Shown here in pieces: positions 43,332 to 53,045 of a DNA stretch of 64,000 nucleotides. Below the pieces are notes generated by a model. It was given only the letters and a program-made list of their open reading frames with translations, searched no databases and had not been told where the DNA came from. The number at the start of each line of letters is the position of its first letter. Within the stretch, counting starts at the first letter, position 1. The position numbers were made by a program, and so were the translations under genes. The DNA is from an uncultured Clostridia bacterium (lineage in GTDB: Bacteria; Bacillota; Clostridia; TANB77; CAG-508), in the NCBI GenBank assembly GCA_944386675.1, contig CALXBY010000001.1, positions 1-64,000 of the forward strand, read 5' to 3'.

Positions 43332-43369
43332 AAAAAATAGAGAAGAAATTTTAATCTTCTCTATTTTTT
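43332..43369. terminator. Bidirectional terminator between convergent genes
   Basis: AAAAAATAGAGAAGA pairs exactly with TCTTCTCTATTTTTT (15 bases) with an 8-base loop. It serves the GH25 gene on + and the glycosyltransferase on -; its right arm overlaps the last codons of the - strand gene. Confidence 0.9.
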
Positions 43370-44523
43370 ATTTTTGTTTTTATAATACGGAAAAACGTTC
43401 TAGTTTTTCTAAGCAAAATTTTAGGTATTGAGATAATTTTTTTAACTATTGAAATTATATGTACAAAAATTTTCTTTATAAAATTTTGAATTGTTGTTTT
43501 TATAAAAGTACATCTATTTCTAAATGCATCAAATAATTTATAGTAAGCAAGCCAGCGAATAATTTTTGCTGTGTCAGCTTTTTTTAATAACTTTAATAAG
43601 TGTTTTCTTTTTAAGTTTTTAACATATTCAATTACATAACAATTTTCATAAAAATCATTACCAAAATCATTTATTTTTTTGCAAAATATAGGAATTAAAT
43701 GTTTTTGTTCTTCTTTAGATAAATTACTGATAGGATATATTAATAAAGCAAGGATTTGGTGGGTGTATAAAGAACCTCTTATTTGCAATTGTAATTCTTC
43801 TGGTAAGTTTTTAGCTTCTTGAAAACAGATTTTAGCAGTATCAAATATAACAAAACGTTTTTCATTAAAGCCACTATTTTGAATAGAGCCAGAACGTTGA
43901 TAATATTTATAAAAAGGTTTGTCGATTTTATAGATTTTTTTAGCCTTAGCAAATAAGATCGGTGCGACTGCAACATCTTCGTTATTTAATCCAACAGGAA
44001 ATTGGATATTTGTATATAATTCTTTTTTTATTAGTTTATTCCAAGAAGCAGCCATAAGTGGTGTATCAATTAAACGAAAATAATCAGTTTTTCGGCTAAC
44101 ATTTGTACAATGACTATAAATTTTATGACCATCTTCAAAAACTTGCTCAACATCACAGTAAACAATATCAGCGTCTTTTTCTAAGGCTAAATCTAGCATT
44201 TCTTTATGCATATTTGGATCAATATAGTCATCTGAATCTACAAAAGTAATATATTTGCCCTTAGCTTTTGAAAGTCCATAGTTTTTAGCATCAGAAAGTC
44301 CGCCATTTGGCTTTTTGCAATATATAAGGCTATCTGTATAACGTTTTTGGAATTTTTTAATAATATATTCAGCATTATCTGGTGAACCATCATTTACAAT
44401 AATAACCTCGGTATGCTCTGGAAGCTTTTTAAATATAGAGGTTAAACATTTTTGAATATATTTTTCAGTATTATATACAGGAATAATAATGGAAAGCAGT
44501 TTATCTGAGTTTTTAGGATTCAA
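43351..44523 (-). CDS. Family 2 glycosyltransferase (CPS/EpsJ-like)
   Basis: A 390-residue GT-A enzyme: LLSIIIPVYNTEKYIQKCLT, VIIVNDGSPDNAEYIIKKF, YITFVDSDDYIDPNMHKEML with the DSDDY metal site, and SASWNKL-like AASWNKLIKKELY on the acceptor side. The C-terminal ~60 residues are basic and amphipathic (FIKKIFVHIISIVKKIISIP), probably membrane-associating. I favour the TTG start at 44523, 10 bases behind AAAGGAGG and overlapping the stop of the upstream gene; ATG 44544 (MKGGVSD) is an alternative with a poor site. It forms a two-gene - strand operon with the next entry. It resembles the first half of the fused enzyme at 45697. Confidence 0.82.
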   Translation of the reverse strand: MNPKNSDKLLSIIIPVYNTEKYIQKCLTSIFKKLPEHTEVIIVNDGSPDNAEYIIKKFQKRYTDSLIYCKKPNGGLSDAKNYGLSKAKGKYITFVDSDDYIDPNMHKEMLDLALEKDADIVYCDVEQVFEDGHKIYSHCTNVSRKTDYFRLIDTPLMAASWNKLIKKELYTNIQFPVGLNNEDVAVAPILFAKAKKIYKIDKPFYKYYQRSGSIQNSGFNEKRFVIFDTAKICFQEAKNLPEELQLQIRGSLYTHQILALLIYPISNLSKEEQKHLIPIFCKKINDFGNDFYENCYVIEYVKNLKRKHLLKLLKKADTAKIIRWLAYYKLFDAFRNRCTFIKTTIQNFIKKIFVHIISIVKKIISIPKILLRKTRTFFRIIKTKIKNRED

Positions 44524-45445
44524 GTCCGAAACGCCTCCTTTCATTTTCTCGCCTAGTATATACTTTTTCTTTAACATCTTCAGAAAGTTCTATACGGTTC
44601 ATAATATCATCTTGCATTCGACAAATTTCTTCAAATTCTTTTGCACCAGATGTTGTTAAGGTTACAGATTTTTCTTGCATACGATGATAATTTAAAGAAT
44701 CTTTAAAATAAGCAATATTACCATATTCTAAGATTTTACTGTAAAAATACCAATCACCAGCTAAACGAAAAGTTTGAGCAGTTTTTAAAAATTCCGCATA
44801 AGGAATGGTGTTTAATTTACGAAAAACAACACTAGAAACATTAGCAATTGTATTATTTATACACATAGTGCTAGAAAGTTCATCATTACCTGAACATTTG
44901 TAATCATTATCCCATTTACCACATTTAAAAATATCAATCCAAACGCGTAAATCATGCATCAAAATAACGTTTTTTTCATTCATAGTTAATGATTCACAAT
45001 AAGAAATGACTGTTTTTGGATCTTCAAATCCTTTCATAACAGTTTCTAGAAAGTAAGGTGAACAGCTATCGTCAGCCTCACAAATCCATAAATAATCTCC
45101 AGAAGAATATTTGAAAGCATTTTGCCAACCACAAAAAACATTTCCAGAATTGACATCATTTTTTATAAAAGTGACTTTTAAATCTGGATATTTTTTTTCA
45201 ACTTTTTTTAATTTCTTTTCAATTACTTCAACACTATTATCTGTTGATTTATCATCAATGATAACCAATTCGTAAAGAGGATAGGTTTGTTGTAAAATAG
45301 AATCTATTCTTTCAATAATATAATTTGCATAATTATAGTTTGGTATAACAGCTGATACTTTTTTTGGTGTATCTAGTACTAATTTTTTTGGTACATTTTT
45401 ATAAATATTTGTTTTTTCTTTAAATAAATTTTTAAAATCTAACAT
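44513..45445 (-). CDS. Family 2 glycosyltransferase
   Basis: A 310-residue GT-A enzyme: KVSAVIPNYNYANYIIERID, LVIIDDKSTDNSVEVIEK, YLWICEADDSCSPYFLETVM and the acceptor-side CINNTIANVSSVVFRK with LAGDWYFYSKIL. The start ATG 45445 (MLDFKNLF) is 7 bases behind AAAGGAG; the longer frame from 45523 lies over the promoter. It is the first gene of a two-gene - strand operon and overlaps its partner by 11 bases. It closely resembles the second half of the fused enzyme at 45697, which lies on the other side of the divergent promoter region. Confidence 0.85.
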   Translation of the reverse strand: MLDFKNLFKEKTNIYKNVPKKLVLDTPKKVSAVIPNYNYANYIIERIDSILQQTYPLYELVIIDDKSTDNSVEVIEKKLKKVEKKYPDLKVTFIKNDVNSGNVFCGWQNAFKYSSGDYLWICEADDSCSPYFLETVMKGFEDPKTVISYCESLTMNEKNVILMHDLRVWIDIFKCGKWDNDYKCSGNDELSSTMCINNTIANVSSVVFRKLNTIPYAEFLKTAQTFRLAGDWYFYSKILEYGNIAYFKDSLNYHRMQEKSVTLTTSGAKEFEEICRMQDDIMNRIELSEDVKEKVYTRRENERRRFGLES

Positions 45446-45475
45446 AATTTGCTCCTTTTTACTAAAATCAAAGAA

Positions 45476-45504
45476 ATTATAACATAGCAAAATAGAGTAG
45501 TCAA
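45476..45504 (-). promoter_or_regulatory. Promoter of the - strand glycosyltransferase pair
   Basis: On the - strand: TTGACT (45504-45499), 17-base spacer, TATAAT (45481-45476). It lies about 30 bases upstream of ATG 45445. Confidence 0.85.
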
Positions 45505-45696
45505 ACAAAATAATAACTTTCAAGTACTTTTTATTCTGATTTTTTGTCCAGATTATTTACCACCCAAGCATTTAGTTTGAACTATAACAATTTTTTAAGG
45601 GATAAGATTGCTTTTTGTTTTTTGGTTTGATATACTATCACATGTAAATAAGAGAAATAAAAGTAAAAATAGTTATAATAAAGGAATGATAATAAC

Positions 45697-47655
45697 ATGA
45701 AAAAAGAAAATTTAACAATTATAATACCTTGCTATAATGTTGAAAAATACGTAGAAAAAAGTTTGAAAAGCATTTTAGAACAAACTTATGAGCCTATAAA
45801 AATTATTGTTATAGACGATTGTTCTACAGATGAAACTTTTTCTAAAATAAAAGAAGTACAAAATAAATATCCTGATAAAATGCAAGTTTATCAAAATGAA
45901 GAAAACAAAGGACTAGCGTTTACGAGAAACAGAGGAATAGAATTAGCAAATAGTGAATTTATAGGATTTATTGATTCAGATGATTATATAGATAAAGAAT
46001 ATTATGAAAAACTGATGGGTGTTTTACTAAAAAACCAGGCAGATATTGCAATTGCAGATATGCAATTAATTGATGAAAATGGGAATTTATTAGGCGCTAT
46101 TCAAAGTGGAATTAATTTAGAAGAAGCAGATTTGAAAAAAGCAGCAATTGATAATGGATTGGCAGCATCAGCTTGTAATAAGGTATTTAGAAAAAGTTTG
46201 TTAGAAAAATATTTATTTTTAGAAGGGAAAATTAATGAAGATATATGCTCTGTTATCCCAGCTGTACTACACGCAAAGAAACTTGCATATACACAAGAGG
46301 TTGCATATTATTATGTACAAAGAGATACCTCTATTCAAAACTCTACATTTTCCGAAAAAAGATTTGACATCTTTGATTCAGTAGAGTTAACATTTGATAG
46401 AATTAAAGATTTAGAAAATTTTAAAGATTATCAATCTATTATTCTATATCATCAAATTTTAATGTTATATGTTTTTGTTATTGCGTCTTTAAATAGTTTT
46501 AAAGACAGACAAAAGTATTTAAAATTATTTATAAAAAAAGAACAAAAAATAAGAATAGAAAAACAAGAGTGCGTAAAACGTTATTTAAATACAAAAGGAA
46601 AAGGCGGAAAAATTTACTGGAGCCTAGTTATTAGTTTATTAAGATTTAAATCAGCTAGCTTAATTAATTTAATAATTACAATGGGTACAAAAATTGTAAG
46701 ATTAAAGAAAAAGATGATTGATAAAAACGGAAAAAAAGTAGTTCAAGAAAATCTAGAAATTAAAGATTTAATAGAGGCAGCCAAGAAGCAGCAAAGAAAA
46801 AAAGAAGCAAAGATTCGTATATCAGCAGTTGTTCCAAACTATAACTATGAAAAATTTTTACTAGAAAGAATTTATAGCATTTTAAATCAAACAGAAAAGA
46901 TATATGAGATAATTATTTTAGATGATTGTTCAAAAGATAATAGTCAAAAATTAATAGATGAAATTGTAGAAAATATAAAAAATTATATACCTATCAAAAA
47001 AGTATATAATAAAGAAAATACAGGAATTGCTTTTAAGCAATGGCAAAAAGGATTTAATCTAGCAAAAGGAGACTATGTATGGATAGCAGAAGCAGATGAT
47101 TATTGTGATAAACATTTAATGCATGCATTAGTAAAAAAAATAAGAAAAGATAAAAATATTATTATTAGTTATGCAGATACTTCTTTTATTGATAAAGATG
47201 GAAAGATATTTTTAAAATCAATAGAACCAGAAATTGATATAAGAAAGACTGGACATTGGAAACTTTCTTATATCAATAAAGGTGTAGATGAATTAAATAA
47301 TTATACATTTTTAAATTGTACAATTGCGAATGTATCATCCATATTAATTAAAAAAGGAAATTATGATGAATTTTTTAAAAAAGCTATAGAATATAGACAA
47401 TCTGGAGATTGGGTGTTATATGCACATCTAATGACTCTAGGTGATGTAGCATATGTTAATAAACCATTAAACAATTATCGTGTTCATGGGAATAATATTA
47501 CAAGTACTATGAAAAAACAAAAACATTTAGAAGAAATCAAACGTATTCACAAAGGAATGGAAGAATTAACAAGCATTACTTCATGGCATAAAAAAGAATT
47601 TCAAAAGCGATATGACTTTTTAATAAAAGCATGGAATTTGAAAAGTGATTCTTAA
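45697..47655 (+). CDS. Two-domain family 2 glycosyltransferase (fusion)
   Basis: A 652-residue protein with two GT-A domains. Domain 1 (~5-230): LTIIIPCYNVEKYVEKSLKS, IKIIVIDDCSTDETFSKI, FIGFIDSDDYIDKEYYEKLM and AASACNKVFRKSLLEKYLFL. Domain 2 (~370-630): RISAVVPNYNYEKFLLERIY, IIILDDCSKDNSQKLID, YVWIAEADDYCDKHLMHALV and FLNCTIANVSSILIKKGN. Domain 1 matches the - strand gene at 43351 and domain 2 the one at 44513, in both motif wording and downstream segments. So one locus holds the pair both fused and split. A TATAAT at ~45671 may be its promoter. Confidence 0.88.
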   Translation: MKKENLTIIIPCYNVEKYVEKSLKSILEQTYEPIKIIVIDDCSTDETFSKIKEVQNKYPDKMQVYQNEENKGLAFTRNRGIELANSEFIGFIDSDDYIDKEYYEKLMGVLLKNQADIAIADMQLIDENGNLLGAIQSGINLEEADLKKAAIDNGLAASACNKVFRKSLLEKYLFLEGKINEDICSVIPAVLHAKKLAYTQEVAYYYVQRDTSIQNSTFSEKRFDIFDSVELTFDRIKDLENFKDYQSIILYHQILMLYVFVIASLNSFKDRQKYLKLFIKKEQKIRIEKQECVKRYLNTKGKGGKIYWSLVISLLRFKSASLINLIITMGTKIVRLKKKMIDKNGKKVVQENLEIKDLIEAAKKQQRKKEAKIRISAVVPNYNYEKFLLERIYSILNQTEKIYEIIILDDCSKDNSQKLIDEIVENIKNYIPIKKVYNKENTGIAFKQWQKGFNLAKGDYVWIAEADDYCDKHLMHALVKKIRKDKNIIISYADTSFIDKDGKIFLKSIEPEIDIRKTGHWKLSYINKGVDELNNYTFLNCTIANVSSILIKKGNYDEFFKKAIEYRQSGDWVLYAHLMTLGDVAYVNKPLNNYRVHGNNITSTMKKQKHLEEIKRIHKGMEELTSITSWHKKEFQKRYDFLIKAWNLKSDS

Positions 47656-47694
47656 AAATAGATTAATGTTTTTTAATAAGTTTAGGAGGAGTTT

Positions 47695-49296
47695 ATGAAA
47701 GATATTTGGAAAGCTTATAAAGATACAATTTTAGTAGCAGGAATTGCTTTGTTATTTTTAATTTTTTTAATTATACAACATCAATTTTTATATATGCACC
47801 ATGATGATTATGGATATGCATCATTAAGTTATGCATATCTTGTAGATGGGGTTAGTGGAACAAATTATTCTTTAGGACAAATTTTTGAATTTTTAATTGG
47901 GCATTATCAAATATGGGGAGGAAGAATATTATATTATTTCTTTGAAATCGTATTATTAGGATATACAGGGCTTGCAGGTTATAGAATTGTACAAGCACTT
48001 GCTATATTTGGTATCTTTTTTGCAATATACAAAATAATCTGTAAAATATTAGAAAATAAAATAGAAAGATGGAAATTAACCTTAACTTGTATGCTATTAT
48101 ATGGTGTTATAGAAATTATGACATTTCGAACGGGAATTTTTTGGATTAGTGCAGCAGTATCTTATGTTATTCCAATTCTATTTTTACTTATATACATATA
48201 TATGTATATGTTTAAAATAGGAAAACAGCAAACAAATTCAAAATCAAAAAATATTTTATATATGTGTATTATGGGCGTAGGTATATTTTTAGCAACATTT
48301 TCACAAGAACAAGTAGGTGTTGCAAGTTTAATGTTTGTCTTAATATATACAGTTTATAACGCTATTAAAAATAAAAAGATAAGTAAATTAGACATAATTA
48401 TGAGCATTATTGCAGTCATTGGTTTTGCCATTTTAATGTTAGCACCAGGAAATCAACTAAGAAAAGAACATCCAACAAGTATTGATTTTTATCAAAAACC
48501 ATTAATAGAAAGAACTTTCCAAGGATTAAAATCAACAATTGAAGGCAATTTTGGAGCAGATAATAAAATATTTGGACTTTTCTTCTTTACAACAGTTTTA
48601 ATAGCAAGTGTGCAAAATATTAGAAAAAAATATGGAAACAAATGGATAAATTCAATAAGTATATTATCAACAGCAGGAATAACATTTTTTATGTTTATAA
48701 AAACAGAAGGATACTTTACATATATATATAATTTAGTAAGTCAACATAAGTACATATTAGGTGCTACTATTTTGTTTACAGTATTACAGCTTGGGTTAAT
48801 TGCATATACGATTACAATTTATCTATGGAATAAGAAATCAGAAGGAATAATAAATCTCTTCTATTGTGCAATCATCTCTCAAGGAGTTATGATTGTAGCA
48901 CCATATTTTGCTTCTCGCTCAAGTATTGTATTTGAAATATTATATTGTATAATAGGTTTGAAAATTATAGGAGATTTATATAAAGAAAAAGACGCAAAAC
49001 AAATTATAACATGTATGATAATACCATTTTTATTAATTTGTTTATTAAATATGTTAATGATTACAAAAGGCTATTATGAAAATAGTTATGTGAATGCACA
49101 AAACGATCAAAAATTGAGAGCGGTTTCTGAACAAATAGCAAATGGAGAAGAGATAACGCAAATAACCTTAAAACAATTACCTAATATTTTATATAGTGGA
49201 GAACAACCATATACAGAAGGAAATGATTACATAAAATATTATATGAGACAGTATTATAATTTACCAGAAGATTTTGTAATTAATTATGAGAAATAA
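47695..49296 (+). CDS. Multi-pass membrane protein (DUF6056-like)
   Basis: A 533-residue protein with about 11 membrane segments (first: ILVAGIALLFLIFLIIQHQF). An acidic motif directly after the first segment, HHDDYGYASLSYAYLVDG, is placed like the catalytic Asp loop of GT-C lipid-linked sugar transferases. The loop ends with AGNQLRKEHPTSIDFYQKP in the middle, and a short extracytoplasmic tail follows the last segment. It resembles DUF6056 proteins found in glycan loci, whose activity is not proven. It starts behind TAGGAGGAG and precedes two related GT-C-like genes. Confidence 0.65.
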   Translation: MKDIWKAYKDTILVAGIALLFLIFLIIQHQFLYMHHDDYGYASLSYAYLVDGVSGTNYSLGQIFEFLIGHYQIWGGRILYYFFEIVLLGYTGLAGYRIVQALAIFGIFFAIYKIICKILENKIERWKLTLTCMLLYGVIEIMTFRTGIFWISAAVSYVIPILFLLIYIYMYMFKIGKQQTNSKSKNILYMCIMGVGIFLATFSQEQVGVASLMFVLIYTVYNAIKNKKISKLDIIMSIIAVIGFAILMLAPGNQLRKEHPTSIDFYQKPLIERTFQGLKSTIEGNFGADNKIFGLFFFTTVLIASVQNIRKKYGNKWINSISILSTAGITFFMFIKTEGYFTYIYNLVSQHKYILGATILFTVLQLGLIAYTITIYLWNKKSEGIINLFYCAIISQGVMIVAPYFASRSSIVFEILYCIIGLKIIGDLYKEKDAKQIITCMIIPFLLICLLNMLMITKGYYENSYVNAQNDQKLRAVSEQIANGEEITQITLKQLPNILYSGEQPYTEGNDYIKYYMRQYYNLPEDFVINYEK

Positions 49297-49337
49297 GATA
49301 TCAATCTTTTGTGTGATAGAGAGGATGAATATTTAAA

Positions 49338-50993
49338 ATGCAAAAAGAAAATACAAAGGCACAGGAAATTATTAAAGTAGAGAATAAAAACAAGATAACA
49401 AATATATTAATACAAATTTGCTATGTGATTGGAATATTAATAACGATAGGGATAGGAATAGCATCTTTTGTATTAACGTATTATTTTACAAATCAATATT
49501 CTGAATATTCAGAACATATGGATTTTCGTATAGACAATCTTCTTTTAAACATAATTGGGGTAATCTTATTTTTGGGAGTTATCTATATTGTCAAAAAAAT
49601 ATTAAAAAAGATTAATAATAAATTATTGTTAATTGCAACAACTATTTTTATTATGTTACTCTCAACTATATTTGTAGTATCAGCAAAAATTATACCAAAA
49701 GCTGACCAAGATTATATGATATATGGTGCAACAGAATTTATGAAAGGAACATATGACTGGTTAGATTCAGGAAATTATCTTCATAGATTTCCATATCAAT
49801 TGGGATTTGTGTATTTAGTAGAGGCTATATTTACAATTTTACATACTCAAAATCCAATTGTTATACAACTAGTTAATGTCCTTTGTATAGGAAATATTAT
49901 TATATTATTGTATGGTTTTACTAATAAAATATTTAGAAACCAAGAGGTTAATAAGATTTTTTGTATATTGATGATAGGTTTTTTACCAATTGTGTTTTTT
50001 TCAACATTTGTATATGGGAATATTATTGGGTTATTATTTTCTCTATTTGCTATATATACAATACTGGTATACAGAGAAAAAAGGAAAGCAAGGTATCTAA
50101 TTTTATCCAGCCTTAGTATAGGAATAGCGGTATTATTAAAGAAAAACTATGAAATATTTTTCGTAGGAATGATAATTTTGTTGATATTAGATTTTATTGA
50201 AAAAAGAGATAAAAAGATATGGTTATGTATCATTTTATCAGCGATTTTTATAGTTTTATTTAGTAAAATAGTATATTTTTATACAGAAAAAAGAACGGGA
50301 AGAGAAATTGTTGATGGTGTACCAATGATTTCATACATACAAATGGGACTAAAAGAAAGCACAGAAACTAAAATGGCAGGATGGTATGATGGAAGTGTTG
50401 TCGATATATATTTAAATTCTGGAGAAGATACTAAAAAAGCTTCAGAAACTAGTATGAATATTTTAAATGGAATTTTAAATGATTTTTATAATCATCCATC
50501 CAAATTATTTAAACTTTTAGGAGAAAAAATTTGCACTACATGGCTAGAACCTACCTTTCAAACAATTTGGATAAATGAACCAGCTGAATATTTCGAACAA
50601 GCACCAGAAAGTATGAAAAATAACAAATTATTAATTAGTTTCTTTGATGGAAAATTATCAACAGCTTATATTGAGTATAATAATATTTACGAAATTGTGA
50701 TTTTTTTAGCAGCAGGTATATGTTTAGTTAAAGGATTCAAAAAACCAAGCATAGAGAGATTAAGTTTAATTTTAATGGTAATAGGTGGTTTCTTTTTTCA
50801 TTTGATTTGGGAAACAAAATGTTATTATGTTTTAACATTTTATATATTATTGTTACCATATGCAGCAAATGGAATATATATAGTATTTGAAAAAGTAAAT
50901 AATCTTTTACATACAATAAAAAATAAAAAATTAAAACTTGAAAGGAATGAATCTAATGCTAGAAGAACAAGAGAAAAAGAAGAAAACTGCTAA
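49338..50993 (+). CDS. GT-C-like membrane glycosyltransferase, copy 1
   Basis: A 551-residue multi-pass protein (about 11-12 membrane segments). The conserved loop after the third segment, IIPKADQDYMIYGATEFMKG, followed by GNYLHRFPYQLGFVYLVEAI, has acidic residues placed as in the PMT/ArnT-like GT-C family. Such enzymes move a sugar from a polyprenyl-phosphate carrier to an acceptor on the outer face. The outside region near residues 330-430 contains VPMISYIQMGLKES and MAGWYDGSVVDIYL. It is a tandem paralogue of the next gene and overlaps it by 38 bases. Confidence 0.72.
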   Translation: MQKENTKAQEIIKVENKNKITNILIQICYVIGILITIGIGIASFVLTYYFTNQYSEYSEHMDFRIDNLLLNIIGVILFLGVIYIVKKILKKINNKLLLIATTIFIMLLSTIFVVSAKIIPKADQDYMIYGATEFMKGTYDWLDSGNYLHRFPYQLGFVYLVEAIFTILHTQNPIVIQLVNVLCIGNIIILLYGFTNKIFRNQEVNKIFCILMIGFLPIVFFSTFVYGNIIGLLFSLFAIYTILVYREKRKARYLILSSLSIGIAVLLKKNYEIFFVGMIILLILDFIEKRDKKIWLCIILSAIFIVLFSKIVYFYTEKRTGREIVDGVPMISYIQMGLKESTETKMAGWYDGSVVDIYLNSGEDTKKASETSMNILNGILNDFYNHPSKLFKLLGEKICTTWLEPTFQTIWINEPAEYFEQAPESMKNNKLLISFFDGKLSTAYIEYNNIYEIVIFLAAGICLVKGFKKPSIERLSLILMVIGGFFFHLIWETKCYYVLTFYILLLPYAANGIYIVFEKVNNLLHTIKNKKLKLERNESNARRTREKEENC

Positions 50994-52602
50994 GAAAAAA
51001 ATAGATAAACTATTTATGCAATTTTGCTATATATTAGGAATTATGATTACAATAGGAATTGGAATTGCAGCTTTTATTTTTACATATTACTATACAGATC
51101 AATATTTTGGAAATAAAGAAGTAGTTAATTTACGTGTTGATAATATATTACTAAATATTATAGGTGTGATTATATTTTTAGCAGTTATTGGCGTAATAAA
51201 AAAAATTATAGAAAAAATTCCAAACAAAATAGTAATAATAGTAACAACTATATTGATTATGCTTATTTCTACGGGAATCGTATTTTTTATTAAATTTACG
51301 CCTAGAGCGGATCAAGAATATGTGGTATATGCAGCAACAGAGTTCATGAAAGGGACATATGATTGGTTAGATTTAGGAAATTACCTACATAGATTCCCAT
51401 ATCAATTAGGCTTTGTATATTTAATAGAAATTATTTTCAGACTATTTAATAGCCAAAGCCCTTTACTTTTGCAATGTATGAATGTAATTTGCATAGGAGT
51501 AATTGTTATCCTATTATATAATTTTACAAATAAAATGTTTAAAGACAAAAATACAAATAAAGTTTTTTGCATTTTGATGCTAGGCTTTTTACCATTAATG
51601 TTCTTTTCAACCTTTGTATATGGAAATATTATAGGATTAATGTTTTCATTGATGGCTATGCTATTTATATTAATCTATAGAGAAAATAGAAAAATAAGAT
51701 ATTTAATTTTTTCAGGTGTTAGTATCGGAATTGCAATTGTGCTAAAAAGCAATTATCAAATTTTCCTAATAGGAATGATTATGCTACTTTTGTTAGATTT
51801 TCTACAAAATAAAGATAAAAGAATCTTTGTAGGAATCATTTTATCTGTAATATGTGTGGTTGTTTTTCCAAAATTAGTTTATTTATATACCGAAAAGCGT
51901 ACTGGTAAAGAAGTTACAGAGGGTGTGCCAATGATTTCATACATTCAGATGGGACTAAAAGATGGAGATGGACAAGGAAAGATGGCAGGATGGTATGATG
52001 GAAGTGTTGTTGAAATTTATGAGGAAAATCAAGGTGATAGTAAAAAAGCAGCACAAATTAGTATGGATATATTGAAAGATATATTAAAAGATTTTGCAAA
52101 TCATCCAACCAAAATGATAAAAGTGTTAGCAGAAAAAATAGGGACTAGCTGGTTAGAACCAAATTACCAAACAATATGGACTAATAAGCCACCACAAAAT
52201 TCTAATGAAATGCCTGATGAAATTAAAAATAACAAAATACTGTTTAGCTTTTTTGTAGGAACACTATCTAAAGTGTATACAGGATACAACAATATATATC
52301 AAATTATTATATTTTTTAGTGCAGGATTATGCTTAATTGTAAACTTTAAAAAAATTACAGTGGAAAAAGTAAGTTTGATTATTATGGTAATTGGAGGATT
52401 TTTATTACATCTTATATGGGAAACAAAAGCATATTATGTATTACCATATTATTTATTGCTAGTACCATATGCGGCAAATGGCTTACAAATAGGATTTGAA
52501 AAAATAAAAAAACAATGTTATAATTTGTCAAAAAGAAAGAAATTACAAGGAGGATATGAAGAAAAAAATGGAAACAATAAAAATACTATGGAACAAATAT
52601 AA
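50956..52602 (+). CDS. GT-C-like membrane glycosyltransferase, copy 2
   Basis: A 548-residue paralogue of the gene before it, similar over its whole length: FTPRADQEYVVYAATEFMKG, GNYLHRFPYQLGFVYLIEII, YTEKRTGKEVTEGVPMISYI and KMAGWYDGSVVEIYEENQG. I chose ATG 50956 (MLEEQEKKKK) behind GAAAGGAATG; an upstream Met at 50938 has no site. It overlaps the genes on both sides, so the run 49338-52996 is one tightly coupled operon. The pair may add two similar sugars or modify the glycan outside the cell using the GtrA/GtrB-supplied carrier (inference). Confidence 0.72.
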   Translation: MLEEQEKKKKTAKKKIDKLFMQFCYILGIMITIGIGIAAFIFTYYYTDQYFGNKEVVNLRVDNILLNIIGVIIFLAVIGVIKKIIEKIPNKIVIIVTTILIMLISTGIVFFIKFTPRADQEYVVYAATEFMKGTYDWLDLGNYLHRFPYQLGFVYLIEIIFRLFNSQSPLLLQCMNVICIGVIVILLYNFTNKMFKDKNTNKVFCILMLGFLPLMFFSTFVYGNIIGLMFSLMAMLFILIYRENRKIRYLIFSGVSIGIAIVLKSNYQIFLIGMIMLLLLDFLQNKDKRIFVGIILSVICVVVFPKLVYLYTEKRTGKEVTEGVPMISYIQMGLKDGDGQGKMAGWYDGSVVEIYEENQGDSKKAAQISMDILKDILKDFANHPTKMIKVLAEKIGTSWLEPNYQTIWTNKPPQNSNEMPDEIKNNKILFSFFVGTLSKVYTGYNNIYQIIIFFSAGLCLIVNFKKITVEKVSLIIMVIGGFLLHLIWETKAYYVLPYYLLLVPYAANGLQIGFEKIKKQCYNLSKRKKLQGGYEEKNGNNKNTMEQI

Positions 52603-52996
52603 AGAAATCATCAACTATCTTATATTTGGTGTGTTAACTACAATTGTTAATTATGTATCTTATATTATTTTAACAAAAGTTTGTAATATAGATTATTTAG
52701 TAAGCACCGTAATTGCACAAGTTATATCAATTATTTTTGCTTATATTACCAATAAAATATTTGTATTTCAATCAAAAAATTTAAGCAAAAAAGAATTTTT
52801 TAGAGAAATGTTTTCTTTCTTTGGATTTAGAATTCTATCTCTATTTTTAGACATGGGATTTATGTATTTATTTGTAGATATGCTACACTTAAATGACATT
52901 ATTATGAAATTAGTTTCAAATGTGCTTATTGTTATTGCAAATTACATATTTAGCAAATTGTTCATTTTTAGAAAAAAAGAAGCTAAAAAGGAATAA
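52556..52996 (+). CDS. GtrA-family membrane protein
   Basis: A 146-residue protein with four membrane segments. YLIFGVLTTIVNYVSYIIL, VSTVIAQVISIIFAYITNKI and the FVFQSKN motif are those of the GtrA family, small proteins thought to flip polyprenyl-phosphate-linked glucose or a similar sugar. AAGGAGG lies 2 bases before ATG 52556 and 14 before ATG 52568, so either may be used. It overlaps the preceding gene by 47 bases and is followed by a GtrB-like glycosyltransferase, the usual partner. Confidence 0.88.
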   Translation: MKKKMETIKILWNKYKEIINYLIFGVLTTIVNYVSYIILTKVCNIDYLVSTVIAQVISIIFAYITNKIFVFQSKNLSKKEFFREMFSFFGFRILSLFLDMGFMYLFVDMLHLNDIIMKLVSNVLIVIANYIFSKLFIFRKKEAKKE

Positions 52997-53045
52997 AATT
53001 TGAAACAATAAAAAGAAAATAGGTTAGTAGAAAGGAATAAATAAA

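Noticed and set aside
50938..50955. Longer start for the second GT-C-like gene
   Set aside because: No ribosome binding site precedes this codon; GAAAGGAATG fits ATG 50956.
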